This document shows, in pieces, positions 43,669 to 53,365 of a stretch of DNA of 64,000 nt (position 1 is the stretch's first letter; every line of letters starts with the position of its first letter). The position numbers and the translations under genes are program-made. The notes below the pieces were generated by a model. The model did no database searches, was not told where the DNA came from, and was given only the letters and a program-made list of their open reading frames with translations. Origin of the DNA: Pegethrix bostrychoides GSE-TBD4-15B (lineage in GTDB: Bacteria; Cyanobacteriota; Cyanobacteriia; Elainellales; Elainellaceae); contig JAHHHV010000071.1 in the NCBI GenBank assembly GCA_019359155.1, positions 1-64,000 of the forward strand. The letters are read 5' to 3'.

Positions 43669-45264
43669 CTATTTTACTGGATTCTGGCCGCGAGAAATCG
43701 ACCAGGTGAGGATGCCCCCCCCCGTAGCTAGCACCGCCAGCCCCAAGAACACGGCCTGTAAGCCAAACCAGGTTTCGGCCATTCCAGCCAAGGCCAGCGG
43801 CAGGCTCAGCGCAATGTTAATGGCGTTGTTTTGCAGGCCAAACACCTTGCCGCGCATTGCTTCGGGCGTTTCTTCTTGAATGGCGGTCTGCATTGGCACG
43901 CCTGCAATTGCCGCAGAGGCTCCCAGGAAAATCAGCAGCGGCAGCGTCGGAAACAGATGGTGCGTAAAAAATGAGACGGCAGTCAGCGCCAGCGCCATGC
44001 CGGTTGAGCCGTAGAGGCTGAGCTGCGCCCGCGAGAAGCGCTGGCCAAACTGACCGACTAGAATTGCCCCAATCGCCATCCCGACTCCACCCGCCGCTAG
44101 CAAAAAGCCAAACTGTGTCGATTTAATTTCCGGCATGACTTCGGCCAGCCGCACCGCCAGCACCGCCAGAGCGGCAAAAATCGCGAACAAAATTACCTGA
44201 CAGATCAGCGCGGCGCGCACCTGCTTTTGCTGCCCCAGGTAGCGCAGCCCTTCCAGGATGTTTTGCCAGACATCTGGCATTTCTGCCTGTGGATCGACCT
44301 TCTTTTCGTGAGTTTTCAGCGACATCAGCAGCAGTCCGGCGATTACATAGCTGCCACCCACAACCAGCTCACGCCCTAGACCCGCGCTGAAGTGGAGCTG
44401 CGTGAGCAGCGGTGCGAACAGCCGATCGGCTAGCGCCAGCAGCGGCTCGCCCAGGGCAAAGCCGACAATCACCGAGGCCATCATCGTCATCGTGTAGAGC
44501 GAGTTGGCCGACAGCAGATGCCGCCGCTCGACAATCAGCGGAATCACGGCCTGCTCGGCGGGGGCAAAAAACTGGGTTAGGGTCGAAACCAAAAACGTGA
44601 TGCCCAGCACCACCCAAAAGCCAACCGGCTTACCGCCAGTAAACCAGTCCTGCGCCAGCCAAAGCCAGAGCGGCAGTCCCAGCACCAGCCCACCCCGAAG
44701 CAGATTGGTGGTCACCAGCACGGCTCGCTTATGCCAGTGGTCAACAAATACGCCGGCGACGGAGCCAAACAGCACCGCCGGAATCGTGAAGGCAATCATC
44801 AGCGTTGAAACCCAGCCGCTGATTGCTTGCCCTGCCGACTGAAAGCGGCTCTCAATCAGGGCAATCATCAGCACCAAATACACCTTGTCGGCAATTTGGG
44901 AAAAGACCTGACCGCTCCAGAGCGTCAGGAAGCTGCGGTTGCGAAGGACGGGCAGCAGCCCACGCTCTGGCTCTTCCGGGTCAGGGCTCTCAGTAGGCAG
45001 ACTGGTAGGAGGAGGAGGAGGGACTAAAGCCCCTCCCTGTGGCTCTGCATTAACAGCACCCGCTCTCAGCGGGTGCTGAATTTCTGAGAGATTCCATTCT
45101 GTAGCTTTACTGGTGATCTCGGTGAGACTCTCCTGATCTGATACGCCCTCTGACTGCATCGGATAGGCCAATGGCTCTGTTAACGGGTCTGCCAATCGCG
45201 GCCAGTCTAGTCCGGCTGCTAATTCGGTTGGGAGCTTCAGGTTTCGATCAAGCGGTCGCATCAT
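43669..45264 (-). CDS. MFS transporter with long N-terminal extension
   Basis: 531-residue major facilitator. The first 110 residues are cytoplasmic and low-complexity (Pro-rich PPPPPTSLP) and carry palindromic DNA. Twelve transmembrane helices follow from LLPVLRNRSFLTLWSGQVFSQ, with the MFS loop FVDHWHKRAVL between helices 2 and 3. Resembles cyanobacterial drug-efflux-like MFS proteins. Starts four bases before the recO stop, so it is the third gene of deoC-recO-MFS. Confidence 0.88.
   Translation of the reverse strand: MMRPLDRNLKLPTELAAGLDWPRLADPLTEPLAYPMQSEGVSDQESLTEITSKATEWNLSEIQHPLRAGAVNAEPQGGALVPPPPPTSLPTESPDPEEPERGLLPVLRNRSFLTLWSGQVFSQIADKVYLVLMIALIESRFQSAGQAISGWVSTLMIAFTIPAVLFGSVAGVFVDHWHKRAVLVTTNLLRGGLVLGLPLWLWLAQDWFTGGKPVGFWVVLGITFLVSTLTQFFAPAEQAVIPLIVERRHLLSANSLYTMTMMASVIVGFALGEPLLALADRLFAPLLTQLHFSAGLGRELVVGGSYVIAGLLLMSLKTHEKKVDPQAEMPDVWQNILEGLRYLGQQKQVRAALICQVILFAIFAALAVLAVRLAEVMPEIKSTQFGFLLAAGGVGMAIGAILVGQFGQRFSRAQLSLYGSTGMALALTAVSFFTHHLFPTLPLLIFLGASAAIAGVPMQTAIQEETPEAMRGKVFGLQNNAINIALSLPLALAGMAETWFGLQAVFLGLAVLATGGGILTWSISRGQNPVK
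45018..45078. repeat. Two palindromes inside the MFS N-terminal extension
   Basis: A near-palindrome GAGGGACTAAAGCCCCTC (45018-45035) and an 11-bp perfect inverted repeat CAGCACCCGCT / AGCGGGTGCTG with a three-base loop (45054-45078). Both lie in frame within the disordered part of the protein. They look like small palindromic elements tolerated inside a coding region. Confidence 0.8.
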
Positions 45265-45267
45265 GAT

Positions 45268-46185
45268 TTATGCAGGAGAGATAGTATCAACAGTCGTAAA
45301 GCAAACGTCAATCAGCGCCGATGATCGGATGGGTCGATCAAAATGATACTGGGCATAGTGCCTCAGCAGTCGCTCCAAGGTGAGCCAGTTTGTCTGATAG
45401 TCAGCGCCAAGCAGCCTAGAGTCGGCTGCGAGCAGCTCTGTCACTAGATCAGGTTCTGTTAATTTTTGCAGCAGATCGATTTCAGCAGCATTCAACGGCA
45501 GGAGGAGATTGGCCGTGCTGGGCAGCGGCTGGAGCGTGACTTGCTCTCGCTGGATCGGCTGAGCATCCAGAGCGCGGTAGTCGCCTGGTAAAGTCGCCAC
45601 CCGCAACCTAGGGCGAGGCTTAGGCTGCTTTTCAAGCTGATCTAGCCGTACCAGGCCGCCTGCCACCACGCTAAAGCCGATTTCGTCATCTGGCGAGATA
45701 GGCTTTAGCGTGATGCAGCAGTCCGTGAGCTGCGGCGTGAGTCCTGCTAGCGCCAGCATCTGAAAGGTGGCATGGGCTAGAGTCGCCAGCGTTGCTGCTG
45801 TCGGAAAGAGTTCTAGCCGCGTTAGATGAGCTTGCAGCAGACAAAGGAGTTCGGCCTGCGGCTGGTCGCTCAGCGCTTGAAACAGCGCCAGTTCGGCCAG
45901 ATATTGAGCCGCCGTTAGCTTGGCGAGATCCTGACTAATTTTGGGAAAAGACTGAAGGCTCTCCGCCTGGACAATTTTGTCGAGGCTACGGCCTTTGGCA
46001 ATCAACAGCTGGTTAACCACAAACAAGCTGCTGCGTCCGCCTAGACTAGAGCGATGTTTGCGGGCACCGGGCGCGACGGCTCGCAGCAGGCCATATTCGC
46101 TGCTTAAAATAGTTAGCAGCCGATCAGACTCTCCTAGCGGCGAGCTTTTGAGGTTAATTCCGGTCGCTTTGTAGGTTCTGCTCAT
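45268..46185 (-). CDS. recO: DNA repair protein RecO
   Basis: 305-residue RecFOR pathway protein that loads RecA on SSB-coated DNA. N-terminal OB-fold begins YKATGINLKSSPLGESDRLLTILS; the GARKHRSSLGGRSSLF block and the helical C-terminal region (DLAKLTAAQYLAELALFQAL) fit the family. The zinc-finger cysteines of some RecO proteins are mostly absent: DCCI near the middle is the only CC pair. Middle gene of a deoC-recO-MFS series. Confidence 0.93.
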   Translation of the reverse strand: MSRTYKATGINLKSSPLGESDRLLTILSSEYGLLRAVAPGARKHRSSLGGRSSLFVVNQLLIAKGRSLDKIVQAESLQSFPKISQDLAKLTAAQYLAELALFQALSDQPQAELLCLLQAHLTRLELFPTAATLATLAHATFQMLALAGLTPQLTDCCITLKPISPDDEIGFSVVAGGLVRLDQLEKQPKPRPRLRVATLPGDYRALDAQPIQREQVTLQPLPSTANLLLPLNAAEIDLLQKLTEPDLVTELLAADSRLLGADYQTNWLTLERLLRHYAQYHFDRPIRSSALIDVCFTTVDTISPA

Positions 46186-46220
46186 AGCCGGTGAACTCAG
46201 GCAGAGCGCAATCTGCTCAA

Positions 46221-46946
46221 CTAGGTGGTTTCCTCAGATTCTTCTGGCGCTTCTGGATCAGCTCCTGCTTCCAGAGTATCGCGTTGCCGGAGCAGATTGA
46301 CTCCGCTGGAGGTGCCTAAGCGAGTTGCGCCAGCCAGAATCAGCTCGTAGGCTCGTTTGACGGTGTGAATTCCGCCCGCTGCCTTGATGCCAATTCGGTC
46401 TTTGGCCACCGATTTCAGCAACTGCACATCTGCCACTGTTGCGCCGCCGCCCCAGCCCGTGTTGGTTTTGATCAGACCAATTCCGGCATCCATACAGACT
46501 TCCACCGCCAGCTGCTTTTCGGCATCGCTCAGCAGGTGAGTCTCTAGAACGGCTTTGACAGTCGGCAGCCCCAAATCACAAATGTCGGCCAGCTCGCGGT
46601 GCATCGCGTCTGTCTTGCCAGCTTTGAGCCAGCCCAAATTCACCATCACATCTAGCTCGGTGGCTCCGGCTTCGATCGCCTCCTGTGCCTCGTAGAGCTT
46701 GACAGCCGCAGTGGTTGCCCCAGCGGGAAAGCCGATTACGGCGCAGACTTTTGGTCGCTTGCCATGCAGCAACTCCACCGCCTGAGCCACATGGCTGGGG
46801 AAGAGGCAGACTGTGGCAAAGCCAAATCGCTCGGCTTCAGCGCACCACTGCGCCACCTGCTGATCGGTGGCAATCGGCGTGAGCAAGGAGTGATCAATCA
46901 AGGCGGCCAAATCGATATCCGAAATATCTAGAGAGCTGAGAGACAT
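46221..46946 (-). CDS. deoC: Deoxyribose-phosphate aldolase
   Basis: 241-residue class I aldolase cleaving 2-deoxyribose-5-phosphate to acetaldehyde and glyceraldehyde-3-phosphate. Blocks [48 protein letters not shown], the Schiff-base Lys in LIKTNTGWG and [13 protein letters not shown] are all present. A short acidic tail ([10 protein letters not shown]) follows the barrel. First gene of a unit with recO 35 bases downstream. Confidence 0.95.
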   Translation of the reverse strand: MSLSSLDISDIDLAALIDHSLLTPIATDQQVAQWCAEAERFGFATVCLFPSHVAQAVELLHGKRPKVCAVIGFPAGATTAAVKLYEAQEAIEAGATELDVMVNLGWLKAGKTDAMHRELADICDLGLPTVKAVLETHLLSDAEKQLAVEVCMDAGIGLIKTNTGWGGGATVADVQLLKSVAKDRIGIKAAGGIHTVKRAYELILAGATRLGTSSGVNLLRQRDTLEAGADPEAPEESEETT

Positions 46947-47146
46947 GGGTGAATTTAGCTGATAAATTTGGCGTAAATTAAGCTGGATTGGTACTCAACA
47001 ACACAGCTCACCGGGTCAGTTGCGCTACGCTGGAGTTAAAGAATTAATTTTTGTTGCATCCTCCGGTCACTATACCAATCGAGCGAGAGCGAATTGCCAG
47101 CAAAGCCCATACCAGAACAACCAACCTAGAACCCAGCGAGAGCCTT

Positions 47147-47344
47147 ATGACTTTACCCGCCGCTCAGCCCAGCCAGTTCTCTGAAGATGCGACTTGGAAT
47201 AGCCTTAAGCAGGTGATTGCCCAAAGCTCAGGGTTCCAGCGCTGGCTGGCGGAGCGGGCATCGCTGGGTCAGACTCAAAGCCTCCAGCTAGAGCAGTTGG
47301 TCAGCCGCTATCTAAGAGAAACTCTAGAAACGCTGGCTTACTAG
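47147..47344 (+). CDS. Small hypothetical protein
   Basis: 65-residue soluble protein starting MTLPAAQPSQFSEDATW and ending in an amphipathic helix (LQLEQLVSRYLRETLETLAY). The ATG at 47147 is chosen because the 32 residues encoded upstream in frame look non-coding. Resembles small helical cyanobacterial proteins of unknown function. Divergent from deoC. Confidence 0.65.
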   Translation: MTLPAAQPSQFSEDATWNSLKQVIAQSSGFQRWLAERASLGQTQSLQLEQLVSRYLRETLETLAY

Positions 47345-47404
47345 CAGCTTGCCGACTAGCGGCTTACTGAGCGCTGTCACCTGAGAATCAGCCAGTAGCG
47401 CCGA

Positions 47405-48001
47405 CTAGCGACTGTCAATCTGCTGCAGGAGCTGGCCGAGTCCGCCCTCTAAGACACCATCTACCTGGGACTGAATGCTGGCGATTTGCTGATAGGTGGA
47501 GACAGCTCGCCGCACGTTGATATCGACTTTTTGATTCGGATAGTTTTCTAGGAGTTCGACTAGGCTCACCTGCTGATCATCGGCAGTCGAGCTATTCAAC
47601 GCCGTGCGGAGAGCGGCTTTGTCGTCGCGCTTCGAGCTGTAAATATAGCGGCTCAACTCACCTAGCAGGGCATCTCCGGCTGGGCTGGACATAACCAAAT
47701 CGAAGCCACGCTGATTGGCATCAATCTGGCTGTTTAAAATTCTTTGCAGATCGGCAGGCTCTTGATCCGCCAGCCGTAGATAGCGCTTCAGTTGATCGGA
47801 CTGCTCTCCAGTTTCAGCGAACCGACTCAGATCTGCCATCGGCAGCGACCCCCGAAAAATGCCGTAGCGCAGCACGACTGTTTCGGCAGCGCTGGCAGCA
47901 GTCGGCCAGATGGCGCTCGTTGCCAAAACTGCTAGCGCGGCAAAGCTAGCGCGTTGCAGATGGTGGCTGAGCATTTTGGTAAGTCGGGCTGTTGTTTGCA
48001 T
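47405..48001 (-). CDS. DUF1400 domain protein (exported)
   Basis: 198-residue protein: Sec-type signal peptide (residues about 12-38, FAALAVLATSAIWPTAASAA) and a DUF1400 domain with VVLRYGIFRGSLPMADLSRFAETGE. In other cyanobacteria this domain precedes an alpha/beta hydrolase; here it stands alone, and no hydrolase catalytic motif is present. Probably periplasmic. It is eight bases downstream of the PPC-domain gene. Confidence 0.87.
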   Translation of the reverse strand: MQTTARLTKMLSHHLQRASFAALAVLATSAIWPTAASAAETVVLRYGIFRGSLPMADLSRFAETGEQSDQLKRYLRLADQEPADLQRILNSQIDANQRGFDLVMSSPAGDALLGELSRYIYSSKRDDKAALRTALNSSTADDQQVSLVELLENYPNQKVDINVRRAVSTYQQIASIQSQVDGVLEGGLGQLLQQIDSR

Positions 48002-48009
48002 AGTTCTAG

Positions 48010-48459
48010 TTATAGCGCAGCGCGAGCTGAGCAGGATTGATCTGGCTGGACTGGCAGGATTGTCAGCTCCCGAAAGCCAGTTGTTGGATCGGGTTCGCGC
48101 CGAAAGCTCAGCTGCGGCATCAGGCCAACTACCAGCTCAGCCGTGGTGTAGATCAAACAGCCTTTGAGCAGATGACCGCCGCTGGTTTGTCCGGCGGAGT
48201 CTGCAACTGCAAGATGGTAATGCGAGCCATACTTGGACATGACTCCCGTGAGCGAAATAATCTCGAAATGGCCGCTATAGACCGTCGCAGCGGATTGGTT
48301 GGCTTGGCGCAGCGTCACCTGGGTTAGGCTGCCGACACAGGTGAGAATACAGGCGGCTTCCAGATTTTGCTGCTGCACATAGGCATCTAGCTCGATTTTT
48401 AAATCTTGCTGGGGGGTGAGGCGCAGGGCTACGACTTGCAGAGATGAAGCAGTATGCAT
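48010..48459 (-). CDS. PPC/DUF296 domain protein
   Basis: 149-residue protein with a PCC/PPC (DUF296) domain, the fold found in plant AT-hook proteins and in free-standing bacterial proteins. Blocks are SLQVVALRLTPQQDLKIEL, AACILTCVGSLTQVTLRQAN, the His cluster SHYHLAVAD and GGHLLKGCLIYTTAELVVG. No DNA-binding segment is attached, so a metabolic or ligand-binding role is as likely as a regulatory one. Probably co-transcribed with the DUF1400 gene. Confidence 0.88.
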   Translation of the reverse strand: MHTASSLQVVALRLTPQQDLKIELDAYVQQQNLEAACILTCVGSLTQVTLRQANQSAATVYSGHFEIISLTGVMSKYGSHYHLAVADSAGQTSGGHLLKGCLIYTTAELVVGLMPQLSFRREPDPTTGFRELTILPVQPDQSCSARAAL

Positions 48460-48528
48460 GGCGAATTAGGGCGAATTAGAGCGATTGTTTCCTTTATTCT
48501 GAGAGAACCTGAATCTGGATGGCGATAG

Positions 48529-50340
48529 ATGCTTCGACTCCCGCGCTGGGCTGCACTGCTGCTGACTGCCGTTTTACTGACTGCTACTTTAATGCTGGCG
48601 CTAGCTGGCTGTAGTTTAGCTGGCTCTAATCTGCGGGCAGGTGGTTCCCAGCGAGTTTCTCAGCTGGTGCTGACGACGCTGCAAGACCCCAAAACCTTTA
48701 ACTATGCGCTGAACCAAGAGTTTCCCAGCATTTTTCTGTTTTGCTTTCGCGGACTCACCCAGCAGAAAGGCACAACTGGTGAAATCCAGCCTGATCTCGC
48801 CGAATCTTGGGAAATATCGCCTGACCAAACGCAGATTACCTTTACGCTGCGCCCCGATCTCAAGTGGTCGGACGGCGCACCGCTCACCGCTGACGATGTG
48901 GTGTTCACCTATGAAGACGTGATTTTTAACCCGAAAGTGCCCGCCGAATCTCAAGAAGTGCTGCGCTTGGGCAAAGACCGCCAGCTGCCGCAGGTGATCA
49001 AGCTAGACGAGCGGCGGGTGCAGTTTGTCTTAGCCGAACCGTTCGCGCCGTTTCTCTCGGCCACGTCCGGCCCGCCTACCGACATTGTAATTTTGCCCAA
49101 GCATAAGCTAGAGCAGTCGGTGCAGCAGCTGGACGCGAACGGTAACCCGCTGTTCCTCTCTACCTGGGGTAGCGATACCGACCCGGTAGAAATTGTGGTG
49201 AATGGCCCTTACCTGATTGAGCAATATCGCCCCAGCGAGCGGCTGATTTTCCGGCGCAACCCCAACTACTGGAACAGCGAGGCTGCCGCTCAGCCCGTCG
49301 AGCGGATTATCTGGCAGATTGCTGAATCTACCGACAGTCAGCTGCTGTCTTTCCGCTCTGGCGACCTAGATGCGATCGGAGATGTGCGTCCGCTGCGCCC
49401 CGAATATTTCGAGCTGCTGAAACGCGAGGAGGAACGTGGCAAGTTCAAAGTTTATAATGGTGGCACCTGGTCAGGGAATACGTTCATTACGTTTAACTTA
49501 AATCAGGCGCAGAACGCTCAGGGACAGCCCTTTGTCGATCCGATTAAGTCGCGCTGGTTCAACAGTCTAGCCTTTCGCCAAGCTGTCGCCCACGCCATTG
49601 ACCGCCGCCGGATGATCAACAATATCTACCGAGGTATCAGTGTCCCGCAAGATTCGCCGCTCTCTCTGCAAAGCCCCTATGCCCTGAAGCCAGAGCAGGG
49701 GCTACCTGTCTATGACTACAGCCTCGACAAAGCTCGCGCCCTGCTGCAATCGGCTGGATTCCAGTACAGCGCGGCGGGCAAATTGCTGGATGCAGATGGA
49801 AATCGGGTTGAGTTTACGCTGATTACTAACGCGGGCAACCGCATCCGCGAGGCGCTGGGCAGCCAAATCCGCGAAGACTTAGCCAAAATTGGCATGGAGG
49901 TCACCTTTAATCCGATTAACTTCAATACGCTAATTGGCAAAATTAGCGACACCCGCGACTGGGACTGCGTGCTGATTGGCTTTACGGGCGGGGTGGAGCC
50001 GCACGCCGGAGCAAATCTCTGGCTGAGTAGCGGCAGTTCGCATATGTTTAACCTCAGCCCACAGCCCGGACAGACAGAAATTACGGGCTGGGCAGCTTCT
50101 GACTGGGAGCAGGAGATTGATCAGGTGTTTCAAGCCGGGGCGCGTCAGTTTGATCTGGCTCAGCGTAAGCCGTTCTATGACCGATTTCAGGTGCTGGTGC
50201 AGGAGCAGCTGCCGGTGATTCATCTGGTGCAAGAAATTGCCCTGATGGCGGTACGAAACCGAGTCAAGGGCGTGCAGTACAACGGTCTGCCAAGCTGGGG
50301 GCTATGGAACGTGCAGGAGCTGCAAGTGGAAAACCCGTAG
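48529..50340 (+). CDS. Family 5 extracellular solute-binding lipoprotein
   Basis: 603-residue peptide/nickel-type binding protein. Lipoprotein signal peptide with lipobox LALAGC near residues 23-28. The SBP_bac_5 domain shows DLAESWEISPDQTQITFTLR, LKWSDGAPLTADDVVFTYED and FRQAVAHAIDRRRMINNIYRG. Such proteins deliver oligopeptides to an ABC importer from the periplasm. No permease or ATPase genes lie nearby, so the rest of the system is elsewhere. Confidence 0.92.
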   Translation: MLRLPRWAALLLTAVLLTATLMLALAGCSLAGSNLRAGGSQRVSQLVLTTLQDPKTFNYALNQEFPSIFLFCFRGLTQQKGTTGEIQPDLAESWEISPDQTQITFTLRPDLKWSDGAPLTADDVVFTYEDVIFNPKVPAESQEVLRLGKDRQLPQVIKLDERRVQFVLAEPFAPFLSATSGPPTDIVILPKHKLEQSVQQLDANGNPLFLSTWGSDTDPVEIVVNGPYLIEQYRPSERLIFRRNPNYWNSEAAAQPVERIIWQIAESTDSQLLSFRSGDLDAIGDVRPLRPEYFELLKREEERGKFKVYNGGTWSGNTFITFNLNQAQNAQGQPFVDPIKSRWFNSLAFRQAVAHAIDRRRMINNIYRGISVPQDSPLSLQSPYALKPEQGLPVYDYSLDKARALLQSAGFQYSAAGKLLDADGNRVEFTLITNAGNRIREALGSQIREDLAKIGMEVTFNPINFNTLIGKISDTRDWDCVLIGFTGGVEPHAGANLWLSSGSSHMFNLSPQPGQTEITGWAASDWEQEIDQVFQAGARQFDLAQRKPFYDRFQVLVQEQLPVIHLVQEIALMAVRNRVKGVQYNGLPSWGLWNVQELQVENP

Positions 50341-50344
50341 TGGG

Positions 50345-50388
50345 AGATCCATAGATCCATAAGCGATCAAAGATCCATAAGCGATCAA
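50345..50388. repeat. Perfect 18-bp tandem duplication
   Basis: AGATCCATAAGCGATCAA at 50353-50370 and 50371-50388, preceded by a partial third copy (AGATCCAT, 50345-50352). It fills most of the spacer after the solute-binding protein gene. Confidence 0.95.
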
Positions 50389-50502
50389 TTAGTGATCCAA
50401 GTAGCTATGACCTTATGGCTCAACCTCTCCCCTGCGGGAGAAGTGCTGTCTGGCACAAGCCTGATATTCTGCTGTGATATCCAAGATATCTTACGCACCT
50501 GC

Positions 50503-51789
50503 ATGTGGATTAGCTCACATATCTGGGATTTTCTGGTGGTGGGGCTGCTGCTGCTGGGCGTGACGCTGGGCTCAAGCTGGATTAACCGCCTGCCGCTCTC
50601 CTACTCCTTAATCTATTTGATCTTAGGGGTTGTGCTAGGGCCTTATGGCCTGAGAATTATTGACCTAGCGCTCGATGCCGAATTTCTAGAGCGCTTGACC
50701 GAGATCGCGGTGATTGTGTCGCTGTTCACCTGCGGCTTCAAAATGAATCGCCCGCTGACGCTGGGGGCTTGGGATTCGACGCTGCGGCTGATTGGTCTGC
50801 TAATGCCGTTCTCGATAGCCGCTGTTGCCCTGCTCGGCCATTTTGCGTTGGGATTTGGCTGGGGTGCGGCGATCTTGCTGGGCGCAATTTTGGCACCCAC
50901 TGACCCAGTGCTCGCCTCCGAGGTGCAGATCAATCACGCCGAAGACAAAAATGAGCTGCGCTTTGGCCTCACGTCCGAAGGCGGCTTAAACGATGCGCTG
51001 GCGTTCCCTTTCGTGTATTTTGGGCTGCACTGGCTGCAAGCGGGAAACGACTGGCAGAGCTGGTTTAAGTCCTGGGTGCTGGTGGATCTAGTCTGGGCGA
51101 TTGCTGCCGGGATTGCGGGCGGGGTTTTGGTCGCCAAAGCAATTAACTGGCTGAACTACTGCTCTCACAAAAGCGATGGCGTTGAGCCAGAGGTGGAAGA
51201 TCTGGTTGCGCTAGCCACGATTTTTCTCACCTATGCCTGCACCGAAATCATCAACGGCTATGGTTTTGTGGCCGTATTTGTAGCGGGGATCTGTGTTCGG
51301 CGCAGTCGTTCACTCATGCCTGAGGTGAAGCATTCACAGCTGCATTTTGTAGGGCTGTTGGAAAAGCTGCTAGAGGCTGGCACGATTTTACTGCTGGGGG
51401 TGCTGCTGCGGGCTGAGCCAATGCTGACCTATGCAGGTGCATCGTTGCTGACTGCCGGAACGCTAATTTTCCTGATTCGGCCTCTTGCCACCTGGATTAG
51501 CACCATTGGCGCTAACCTGCGTCCGACGACGCGCTGGCTGTTTGGCTGGTTTGGGATTCGCGGGATTGGCTCGCTCTACTACTTGTTCTATGCCCTCAGC
51601 GATGACATTCCTGTACAGGTCGGTACGCCTTTGAGCTGGATTGTGCTCTCCACGGTGGCGTTCTCAGTGCTGATTCACGGCATTACCACCACGCCGCTGA
51701 TGAACTGGTACAATCGCCGCTTTGGTCTAGAGAGCCGGATGGAGCCGGAAACGCTGGAGGCTGACATTTCCGCTGATCCAGAGGCTTGA
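50503..51789 (+). CDS. CPA1-type cation:proton antiporter
   Basis: 428-residue polytopic antiporter of the CPA1/NhaP kind. The conserved ion-site region GAILAPTDPVLASEVQI and the following LRFGLTSEGGLNDALAFPFVYFG are present, as is the later GWFGIRGIGSLYYLFYAL. The ATG at 50503 is preferred: the next 12 residues lead straight into the first helix, while the 37 extra in-frame residues upstream look untranslated. Probably exchanges Na+ or K+ for H+. Confidence 0.92.
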   Translation: MWISSHIWDFLVVGLLLLGVTLGSSWINRLPLSYSLIYLILGVVLGPYGLRIIDLALDAEFLERLTEIAVIVSLFTCGFKMNRPLTLGAWDSTLRLIGLLMPFSIAAVALLGHFALGFGWGAAILLGAILAPTDPVLASEVQINHAEDKNELRFGLTSEGGLNDALAFPFVYFGLHWLQAGNDWQSWFKSWVLVDLVWAIAAGIAGGVLVAKAINWLNYCSHKSDGVEPEVEDLVALATIFLTYACTEIINGYGFVAVFVAGICVRRSRSLMPEVKHSQLHFVGLLEKLLEAGTILLLGVLLRAEPMLTYAGASLLTAGTLIFLIRPLATWISTIGANLRPTTRWLFGWFGIRGIGSLYYLFYALSDDIPVQVGTPLSWIVLSTVAFSVLIHGITTTPLMNWYNRRFGLESRMEPETLEADISADPEA

Positions 51790-51851
51790 CCAGAGCCATT
51801 TACAGCTTTGGCCTGATGCTAGGCAGCTTCAGAGTCAGCCAGTTCACGCGC

Positions 51852-52139
51852 CTATTCAGCGGCCAGTTCAGCAGCCATTTGCTTCTCCAAGTCTTCCATA
51901 GCTTGAATTGCCAGCAAAAGCTGCTCTTCCTGCGCCTCAAATTCTGCTTCTGGGATTTCGCCCATATCAAAGGCCATCTGCAAGGCCAGCAGACGCTTAC
52001 CCAAGTTCTCTTGGCTCATCTCAGCGGTCGCCTGCTCCAGCACCTTGCCAGCAATCCAGCTAATGCCGCTAATTGGAGCCATCACCGGAGCCAGTAAAAC
52101 ATCAAAAATCATGGGTTCAACAAACTGGGAGAACGCCAT
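51852..52139 (-). CDS. gvpG: GvpG-family gas vesicle protein, isolated
   Basis: 95-residue helical protein matching GvpG. Signature blocks are LLAPVMAPISGISWIAGKVLEQATAE and LLALQMAFDMGEIPEAEFEAQEEQLLLAIQAME. GvpG is an accessory assembly protein in gas vesicle clusters, but no gvpA, gvpC, gvpF, gvpN or gvpK gene is in this window. It lies 20 bases downstream of queA. The Met at 52112 is an alternative start that fits the family N-terminus better; the longer form has a GGAATCC leader. Confidence 0.82.
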   Translation of the reverse strand: MAFSQFVEPMIFDVLLAPVMAPISGISWIAGKVLEQATAEMSQENLGKRLLALQMAFDMGEIPEAEFEAQEEQLLLAIQAMEDLEKQMAAELAAE

Positions 52140-52159
52140 TAGGATTCCCAGTCTGTCGG

Positions 52160-53287
52160 TTAAGTTTCCCGATGAGTCAGCTCAGCTCGCGCCTCTGGCA
52201 GCACCAGCATGGCATCCCCAAATGAGTAGAAGCGGTACCGCTCCTGAATTGCCAGCTGGTAAAGCGCCAGAAGTCGCTCGCGGCCAATCAGGGCGCTGAC
52301 CAGCATCAGCAGGCTCGACTTGGGCAGATGAAAATTGGTGATCAGGCCATCCACCACCTGCCACTGATAGCCGGGATAGATGTAAAGCATGGTTTTGCCG
52401 CAGTAGGGACGCAGTTCGCCAAGCTGGGCTGCGCCTTCTAGAGACCGGACAGAAGTTGTGCCGACCGCAAACACGCGACCGCCCCGCGCTTTGGTGACGG
52501 CAATTTTGGCAACTGTCTCCGGCGGAACTTCCACCCATTCGCCATGCATCTGATGCTCCAGGATGTTTTCGGCCTCAACCGGACGAAACGTGCCCACACC
52601 CACATGCAGCGTCACAAAAGCTTGCTCAACGCCCTTTTGTTTCAGCCGCTCTAGCAGCTCTGGCGTGAAGTGTAGCCCTGCCGTGGGAGCCGCCGCTGAA
52701 CCCGAATGCTCGGCGTAGACAGTCTGATATTGCTCTGGAGCAGCCTGCGACTCGGTAATGTAGGGCGGCAGCGGCAGCTCACCCAGGCGCGACATCAGTG
52801 ACAGCACCGACTCACCTTCTGGCGGCATAAATTGCAGCAATCGCCCGCCTGTCGCCTCATCCACCGACATCACAATCGCTGAGAGCAGCGGCTGGCCTGC
52901 CTCATCTTCGCCAAATTCAAGTCTGGCTCCGGGCTTCAGCCGCTTGCCCGGTTTAACCAGCGCTAGCCACCAGTCCGGAATCTGCTCCTCCAGCAGCAGA
53001 ATCTCGACTGGTGTGCCGTTGGACTTGCGACCATAGAGGCGAGCGGGCATGACGCGGGTGTTGTTAAGCACTAGCAAATCGCCAGGGCGCAGAATCTGCT
53101 CAAGGTCACAAAACTGGCGATGCTGGTGCTGAGTGGCTTCGACTACGAGCAGACGCGAGCTGTCTCTGGGAACAACCGGGTTTTGGGCAATCAGCGATTC
53201 GGGTAAAGGGTAGTTGTAATTTTCGAGTAATAGGTCTGGAGCAGCATCAGCGGGGAGCTGTGCTGTTAGGGCATCGAGGCTAGTCAT
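52160..53287 (-). CDS. queA: S-adenosylmethionine:tRNA ribosyltransferase-isomerase
   Basis: 375-residue enzyme that transfers the ribosyl group of SAM to preQ1-tRNA, giving epoxyqueuosine. Blocks [54 protein letters not shown] and [21 protein letters not shown] are present. The ATG at 53287 is chosen because the extra upstream residues are not family-like. Followed closely by gvpG. Confidence 0.96.
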   Translation of the reverse strand: MTSLDALTAQLPADAAPDLLLENYNYPLPESLIAQNPVVPRDSSRLLVVEATQHQHRQFCDLEQILRPGDLLVLNNTRVMPARLYGRKSNGTPVEILLLEEQIPDWWLALVKPGKRLKPGARLEFGEDEAGQPLLSAIVMSVDEATGGRLLQFMPPEGESVLSLMSRLGELPLPPYITESQAAPEQYQTVYAEHSGSAAAPTAGLHFTPELLERLKQKGVEQAFVTLHVGVGTFRPVEAENILEHQMHGEWVEVPPETVAKIAVTKARGGRVFAVGTTSVRSLEGAAQLGELRPYCGKTMLYIYPGYQWQVVDGLITNFHLPKSSLLMLVSALIGRERLLALYQLAIQERYRFYSFGDAMLVLPEARAELTHRET

Positions 53288-53336
53288 TAGGAGTTTAGTA
53301 AAGCGCGAAGCTGAATGAGTGCGATTAAAATTGGGT

Positions 53337-53365
53337 GATGTTCCCCATGTCAGAGCGGGGACATC
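53337..53365 (-). promoter_or_regulatory. Hairpin in the queA leader
   Basis: GATG-TTCCCC pairs with GGGGA-CATC with one bulged base and a ten-base loop, 50 bases upstream of the queA start codon. It does not look like a preQ1 riboswitch, but a leader stem is a plausible control site. Confidence 0.45.
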
